Shown in pieces: positions 59,682 through 64,000 of a DNA stretch of 64,000 bases. The position numbers and the translations under genes are program-made. Positions within the stretch are counted from its first letter, which is position 1; the number at the start of each line of letters is the position of its first letter. Under the pieces are notes generated by a model that ran no database searches, was not told where the DNA came from, and saw only the letters and a list, made by a program, of their open reading frames with translations. Source of the DNA: CBDDFS01 sp965227255 (lineage in GTDB: Bacteria; Bacteroidota; Bacteroidia; Flavobacteriales_E; Vicingaceae); the NCBI GenBank assembly GCA_965227255.1, contig CBDDFS010000002.1, positions 868,001 through 932,000 of the forward strand. Reading direction: 5' to 3'.

Positions 59682-60461
59682 TTGAGATTTTTCACTTTTC
59701 TTCTTCTGGCCGCAGTCTCATTTACCAGCGTCGGCCAAAAAATTTCAGATAGTCTCAGCTTTGATAAGATTGAAAACCTGCTTCAATCGCCATGGCACAA
59801 AGTGTATGTGATTGAAGATAAAACCTGGTACGTTTTTGAGACAGATGTTGATGAATTCACACCACTTGGCAATGATCAAAGTACCTGGCCTGAAAAGAAT
59901 GGCGATTATTTTGAATACGACGACGAAAAAAGGTTGGTCATTTATGGCAATTATGAAAAGAATAAGGAAGAGGGCCTTTTTCTTTTTTTCGGTGAGGATG
60001 GACGAGTGATCCGAAGCACACATTTCAGCAAAGGGAAATTGGACGGACAGGCAAAACACTATTATTCAAATGGACAGTTGCGTTTATCTACAGATTACAA
60101 AAACGGACAAAAACACGGCGAAATCCTGGGTTTTTATATCGATGGTACCAGGTTATTTACAGGCAAATACAAAAAGGATAAAATGATCGGTGTGCGAATG
60201 TACTATGGAGTTGATGGAAAACCAGCAAATGGAGAAATGACCTGGAGGCATGAAAACGGAGTTACCAAACTTACGGGTAAATGTGTTCAGGGAAAACCCG
60301 ACGGACGATTCACACATTATGATGAAGCAGGGGAGATGTCTCTTCAGGTCGATTATCTCAACGGTTTGCCAAATGGCGCCTATATCAAGTATGAAAACGG
60401 TGAAGTCTTACAGAAAGACTGTTATAAGTTGGGAAAATTTACCCGTCGACCTTGTCATTGA
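59682..60461 (+). CDS. Secreted MORN-repeat-variant (YwqK-like) protein
   Basis: A 259-residue exported protein starting with TTG 59682, because the signal peptide RFFTFLLLAAVSFTSVGQ begins there and no ATG is close. The mature part has a series of MORN-variant repeats: GKLDGQAKHYYSNGQLRLST, GQKHGEILGFYIDGTRLFTG, GKPDGRFTHYDEAGEMSLQV, GLPNGAYIKYENGEVL. Known as the YwqK-like antitoxin-type family, but in Bacteroidota these are usually free-standing exported proteins of unknown role. Confidence 0.85.
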   Translation: MRFFTFLLLAAVSFTSVGQKISDSLSFDKIENLLQSPWHKVYVIEDKTWYVFETDVDEFTPLGNDQSTWPEKNGDYFEYDDEKRLVIYGNYEKNKEEGLFLFFGEDGRVIRSTHFSKGKLDGQAKHYYSNGQLRLSTDYKNGQKHGEILGFYIDGTRLFTGKYKKDKMIGVRMYYGVDGKPANGEMTWRHENGVTKLTGKCVQGKPDGRFTHYDEAGEMSLQVDYLNGLPNGAYIKYENGEVLQKDCYKLGKFTRRPCH

Positions 60462-61208
60462 TCATTTGATGTCAAACTCAAAGTAGTTCTCATCTTCAGG
60501 TATGAAAGACCTTTCATGAAACCTCACTTTGTTTTCTGAATCTATGGTCAAAACAGTGCTTAATCTGGTCCCATAATTCGGACTTTCAATAAATATTGAA
60601 GAAAGCATCCTTTCTTTTTCCAAACCTATGCCTGTGTTGGGCAGTTCTTCGTCACCGGCTATGTCTCTGTTCGATAAAACTTTGAAAATATTTTCAGGTT
60701 CCAGGCTGCCATTGCTGAGATTCGACTCAAGTGCTTTTTTGCCATCTCTGACTTTTGGCCATGGTGTATCCAAAAGATGATTGCTCAAACCGTATATTGA
60801 AGGTTGTAAGTTTTGAGAAGGACCACGATTGCTGAAATACATAAGTTCATCCGCATTTCCAAAGATCAGATTGAAGCCATCAAATTCTTGTCCGTTTTCT
60901 TGGAGATAAGCCATGAAATCGGATGAAGAAATATCCTCAACAAGAAATTTTTTTACCAGGTGACCTCTTGACGTTTCATAAGTTTCTAAAGGAAATTTTC
61001 TATAGTTGGTAATGGCTGCAATCTTGCCATTTTTGTTTATTCCCATCCAACTGCCCCCAGCCTTAAGGTCCTTGCCGCCCAGAACATTCGGGTTTTCATC
61101 CCACCAGTGAGCAGTTTTCGTTTCCCTTTCATAGAATTCATCCCTATTGGCCGCAAGGATGAGTTTATAATTCTGAGTTGACTTCCATGAAAATAGAATG
61201 GTGCACAT
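60462..61208 (-). CDS. NRDE-family (TANGO2-like) protein
   Basis: A 248-residue cytoplasmic protein. MCTILFSW with Cys2 and the motif AANRDEFYERET (about 19-30), then GGSWMGINKNGKIAAITNYR, are the signature of the NRDE/TANGO2 family, which has an N-terminal-nucleophile-hydrolase-like fold. TANGO2 is linked to heme handling in animals; the bacterial function is not known. The stop lies next to that of the convergent gene. Confidence 0.92.
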   Translation of the reverse strand: MCTILFSWKSTQNYKLILAANRDEFYERETKTAHWWDENPNVLGGKDLKAGGSWMGINKNGKIAAITNYRKFPLETYETSRGHLVKKFLVEDISSSDFMAYLQENGQEFDGFNLIFGNADELMYFSNRGPSQNLQPSIYGLSNHLLDTPWPKVRDGKKALESNLSNGSLEPENIFKVLSNRDIAGDEELPNTGIGLEKERMLSSIFIESPNYGTRLSTVLTIDSENKVRFHERSFIPEDENYFEFDIK

Positions 61209-61249
61209 TAATGCCTGGGATTTTATAAATTAGATTCAAATTTACGGAT

Positions 61250-61912
61250 ATGAAAAAGATTCTGCTTTTAACCCTTTCATTATTCCTTTTGCATAATTCC
61301 TATGCAGGTGGTCCTTTAAAATTTCGTGCAGGCGTAATGGCCCTCGGTGCCAATCACTGGTTGTTATCTTCCGATTATAAAACCACGGATGCAGGTAACC
61401 TTTCAGAAATGACCTGGAAACCCCAATTTACTTTCAACTTCAACGCTGGTTTCGCCTTCGGATTGAACTTCACGGATGCCTTGGGTATTGAAGTAGATGT
61501 TATACTGGGTAAATACAAGCAGGACTGGATTGTTGAAACTAAAGATCCATTGAATACAGATGAATTCAAGTACACCACGGAAATTGAGAAAATTGATATC
61601 CCCGTTTTGTTTAAAGCAGGTGGTCTGATGTATGTTGAAATTGGTCCTCAATTCACTATAATAAATGGCGTTGAAGAAGTGCCAGAAGAGGGAGAGCCGT
61701 TTGAAGCGACAGATTTCTACGCTTCCAGTAATATTTTCGCCATTTTGGGAACCGGAGCCAGTTTTGAAATTCCTAAAATCGCCAGAATAGATGCCGGTCT
61801 CAGACTGGGATATGGATTCAGTGATCTGAATGTTGAGGAAGCCCTCTTAGACGGAAAACCAGTTAATCAGGCTTTTTGGGGGATTAAGCTGGCGGCCGTG
61901 CACGAATTCTAG
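61250..61912 (+). CDS. Outer-membrane beta-barrel (PorT-like) protein
   Basis: A 220-residue exported protein with the signal peptide MKKILLLTLSLFLLHNSYA. The mature part alternates hydrophobic and polar residues with strands such as FNFNAGFAFGLNFTDALGIE and IDAGLRLGYGFSDLNV, and ends in WGIKLAAVHEF with a final Phe, the outer-membrane barrel signal. The ligand is not known. It overlaps the convergent 3-hydroxyacyl-CoA dehydrogenase gene by 4 bp. Confidence 0.85.
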   Translation: MKKILLLTLSLFLLHNSYAGGPLKFRAGVMALGANHWLLSSDYKTTDAGNLSEMTWKPQFTFNFNAGFAFGLNFTDALGIEVDVILGKYKQDWIVETKDPLNTDEFKYTTEIEKIDIPVLFKAGGLMYVEIGPQFTIINGVEEVPEEGEPFEATDFYASSNIFAILGTGASFEIPKIARIDAGLRLGYGFSDLNVEEALLDGKPVNQAFWGIKLAAVHEF

Positions 61913-63063
61913 AATCTGGTCTTCTTGTTAGCTACCATCTTTTTCAGCAAAATACTAGGTCTGTATCGGTCTTCTGAATAGTTATTGTAAAGGGCTTTCA
62001 ATCCCATCAATACATTTTCAAGTCCGATTTCTTCTGCCCATTCGAGCAATCCCTTTGGATAATTGACTCCATTTTTCATGGCCGTCTCGAGATCTTCTTT
62101 ACTGGCAATGCTGAGATAAAGAGCATCCACAGCTTCGTTGATCAGCATAAGGATGATGCGGAAGAAAATATCATCTTTCAGATTCTGGTCATTCGAGGGT
62201 GCAGGATTCTCAGCTCCTTCTGCATAGTCATAATATCCCCTACCGGTTTTCCTTCCCAGCCTGCCCGATTCCATCATTCGTTTCTGTGTGAATGAAGGTT
62301 TATACCTTGGATCGTAAAAGAATTCTTTGAAGACCGTTTCAGTTACTGTGTAATTGACATCATTTCCTATGTAATCCATGAGCTCAAAAGGGCCCATACG
62401 AAATCCTTTATCTTTCATCGCCTGATCAATGGTCGGAATATCTGCTATACCTTCTTCATAGATCCGTATTGCTTCACCATAAAATGGTCGGGCCACTCTG
62501 TTCACAATAAAACCCGGAGTATCTTTTGCGATGACAGTCTTCTTGCCCCAGGTATCTATCATTGCTTTTGCCGTGGTAAGCACTTCAGGACTGGTGGCAA
62601 CACTAGGAATGATCTCTACCAATGGCATCAATGGAGCAGGATTGAAGAAATGTATACCCACCACTCTTTCATCCTTAAAACAAGCAGAACCGATACTGGC
62701 AATTGACAATGAGGAGGTATTACTAGCCAGGATGCAATCGGCTGAAACATGTTCTTCCAATTCAGAGAAAACCTTCTTTTTAATTTCAAGGTTTTCTACA
62801 ATGGCTTCAATGACCATTGAACAATCTTTTAAGTCAGGTATACCAGACACGAAGATTATATTGCCCTGAATTCTGTTCTTCTCGGCTTCATCGATCTTTC
62901 CTTTTTCAATCAGACGATTCAAGACTTTATCAAGATTTTGTTTTGATTTCTCAACAACATCTTCATTCAACTCATAAACCTTTACCGGGTGTCCCTTTGT
63001 AGAAGCTACTTGTGCAATTCCACTTCCCATTGCGCCGGCACCTATAATCCCAACAGTATCCAT
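61909..63063 (-). CDS. paaH: 3-hydroxyacyl-CoA dehydrogenase, PaaH-like
   Basis: A 384-residue NAD-dependent enzyme. The start is ATG 63063 (MDTVGIIGAGAMGSGIAQVA, Rossmann GxGxMG at about 8-13); a longer frame to 63108 lies in the upstream gene. Other marks are NTSSLSI, HFFNPAPLMPLVEII with the catalytic His and FIVNRVARPFYGEA. The two C-terminal 3HCDH domains (about 185-280 and 300-380) make it the longer, PaaH-type form. It is 1 bp downstream of the hydratase gene, so both work on the same acyl-CoA chain. Confidence 0.9.
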   Translation of the reverse strand: MDTVGIIGAGAMGSGIAQVASTKGHPVKVYELNEDVVEKSKQNLDKVLNRLIEKGKIDEAEKNRIQGNIIFVSGIPDLKDCSMVIEAIVENLEIKKKVFSELEEHVSADCILASNTSSLSIASIGSACFKDERVVGIHFFNPAPLMPLVEIIPSVATSPEVLTTAKAMIDTWGKKTVIAKDTPGFIVNRVARPFYGEAIRIYEEGIADIPTIDQAMKDKGFRMGPFELMDYIGNDVNYTVTETVFKEFFYDPRYKPSFTQKRMMESGRLGRKTGRGYYDYAEGAENPAPSNDQNLKDDIFFRIILMLINEAVDALYLSIASKEDLETAMKNGVNYPKGLLEWAEEIGLENVLMGLKALYNNYSEDRYRPSILLKKMVANKKTRF

Positions 63064-63064
63064 C

Positions 63065-63853
63065 TTATTTTCCTTTGAATTCGGGTTTTCTTTTTTCGAG
63101 AAATGCATTTACACCCTCTTCATAATCTTGCGTCGATCCAGCCAATGTCTGAAGTCTTTCTTCAACGTTCAGTTGATCTTCCAATGTATTATTCAAAGAA
63201 GAATTCAAGGCTCTCTTCGTAAGTCCAAGTCCAATGGTCGGCATGTTCGACAATTTCATGGCAGCTTTGAAGGCCTCATTTTCCGATTCATTGTCAGCCG
63301 GATCAATGCTCTTGTAGATCATGTTTATTCTTTCAGCATCTTCTGCAGATACCTTATCTCCGAGCATCATGAATGCAGCTGCTTTCTGGTATCCAACCAG
63401 ACGAGGCAGGGTGAACGTACCGCCGCTGTCTGGGATCAGACCGATCTTACTAAAGGCCTGAATAAAAGAAGACTCCTTTGATGCATAAACAATATCACAC
63501 GCCAGCGCAATGTTCGCTCCTGCACCTGCGGCCACACCATTTACGTAGCATATAATTGGCTTTTCGATCTTTCGAAGTAACAGAATGATTGGATTGTAAT
63601 GCTCTGCGACAATTTTTTTCAATTCAGGACCATCTTCCGATATAGCTTCCTCAAGATCTTGTCCAGCGCAAAAAGCCCTTCCGTTACCCGTCAAATATAT
63701 TGACCTGATCGAGGGATCTTCATCACATTCCTGAAGTGCCTTTTGAAATGAAAGAGCCATCTCGCGATTGAAACTGTTGAGAACATCGGCACGGTTTAAC
63801 CTGATGACGGCCAGGTTATTTTGTTTTTCGAATTGAATGCTTGAATCAGACAT
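63065..63853 (-). CDS. paaG: Enoyl-CoA hydratase/isomerase, PaaG-like
   Basis: A 262-residue crotonase-fold enzyme. GRAFCAGQDLEEA (about 59-71) and VNGVAAGAGANIALACDIVY (about 104-123) form the oxyanion hole; GLIPDSGGTFTLPRLVG follows with the Asp (in place of the hydratase Glu) seen in PaaG-type isomerases. It sits directly before a PaaH-like gene, which fits phenylacetyl-CoA breakdown, but no other paa gene is in the window, so a general beta-oxidation role remains possible. Confidence 0.85.
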   Translation of the reverse strand: MSDSSIQFEKQNNLAVIRLNRADVLNSFNREMALSFQKALQECDEDPSIRSIYLTGNGRAFCAGQDLEEAISEDGPELKKIVAEHYNPIILLLRKIEKPIICYVNGVAAGAGANIALACDIVYASKESSFIQAFSKIGLIPDSGGTFTLPRLVGYQKAAAFMMLGDKVSAEDAERINMIYKSIDPADNESENEAFKAAMKLSNMPTIGLGLTKRALNSSLNNTLEDQLNVEERLQTLAGSTQDYEEGVNAFLEKRKPEFKGK

Positions 63854-63940
63854 GTTCTATGGTTGAAGTTGAAATGCAATGTTAGTAATAATACCATCAA
63901 TTAAGCTTCAGAAAGAAGATTATGTATGACCTCAAAAGAA

Positions 63941-64000
63941 TTAATTAAAGGACAGTTTCTTTTGGATCAAGAAATACAGAGCACCGCCCAGTCCGTAGAA
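63941..64000 (-). CDS. C-terminal end of a membrane protein, cut by the window edge
   Basis: The minus-strand frame from the right edge reads FYGLGGALYFLIQKKLSFN and then TAA (63941-63943). Its hydrophobic helix and basic tail look like the end of a membrane protein, but 19 residues are too few for a family name. It would precede the hydratase gene on the same strand with a gap of 87 bp. Confidence 0.35.
   Translation of the reverse strand, partial: FYGLGGALYFLIQKKLSFN

Overview
The window is a chromosomal stretch of a Bacteroidota bacterium. The evidence is gldD/gldE, four proteins with type IX secretion (T9SS) type A sorting tails, TAnnTTTG-type promoters, little sign of Shine-Dalgarno sites, AURKAIP1/COX24-type mini-proteins and several TTG/GTG starts. 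The gene set (heme A synthase, fumarase, kynureninase, glycine cleavage P-protein, phenylacetate-type beta-oxidation enzymes) fits an aerobic heterotroph. I cannot fix the family; a Flavobacteriales- or Cytophagales-like bacterium is plausible. I saw no phage, insertion sequence, CRISPR array or rRNA operon.

Layout. 1-9.6 kb: a sensor-type SpoIIE phosphatase cut by the left edge, an EamA transporter, a metal-binding HMA lipoprotein with heme A synthase, two T9SS cargo proteins and asnA. 9.6-15 kb: a T9SS-secreted lipase-like protein translationally coupled to a lipoprotein, then two tandem beta-barrel paralogues. 15-22 kb: the conserved Bacteroidota block gldD-gldE-ssb-mutY, divergent from HU-TPR-mini ribosomal protein-rng, then recX. 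22-34 kb: prfB, an ArsC-like protein, fumC, a serine hydrolase, a mannose-1-phosphate guanylyltransferase, a SprT-like protein, mlaE/mlaF and a T9SS protein. 34-44 kb: gcvP, a UbiA-like protein, kynU, an MBL hydrolase, a two-domain SiaB-like kinase, a DUF2892 protein and its probable Crp/Fnr regulator. 44-47.1 kb: the accessory part, with repeats, palindromes, a GIY-YIG nuclease gene and an initiator tRNA gene whose 3' half is duplicated on the far side of the nuclease gene. 47.2-64 kb: era-der, hflX, two amidohydrolase-like genes, trpS, an acyltransferase, DUF4399/DUF2461/NRDE proteins and two CoA-ester beta-oxidation enzymes.

Points of most interest. (1) A 343-bp unit next to tRNA-fMet encodes only a GIY-YIG protein and is bounded by a 35-bp perfect direct repeat of the tRNA 3' end, which looks like a minimal tRNA-targeted mobile cassette. 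(2) A GTGA-N6-TCAC operator sits about 33 bp upstream of the -7 box of the DUF2892 gene, next to a Crp/Fnr regulator whose recognition helix has the CRP-type R-E-x3-R pattern. (3) A SiaB-like protein carries two ATPase-like domains, the second without an ATP lid. (4) The trpS/acyltransferase promoters form an 11-bp inverted repeat that predicts leaderless trpS mRNA. (5) recX appears to have a one-base disturbance in a T run at its 5' end. (6) Several unrelated short tandem repeats sit just after stop codons.
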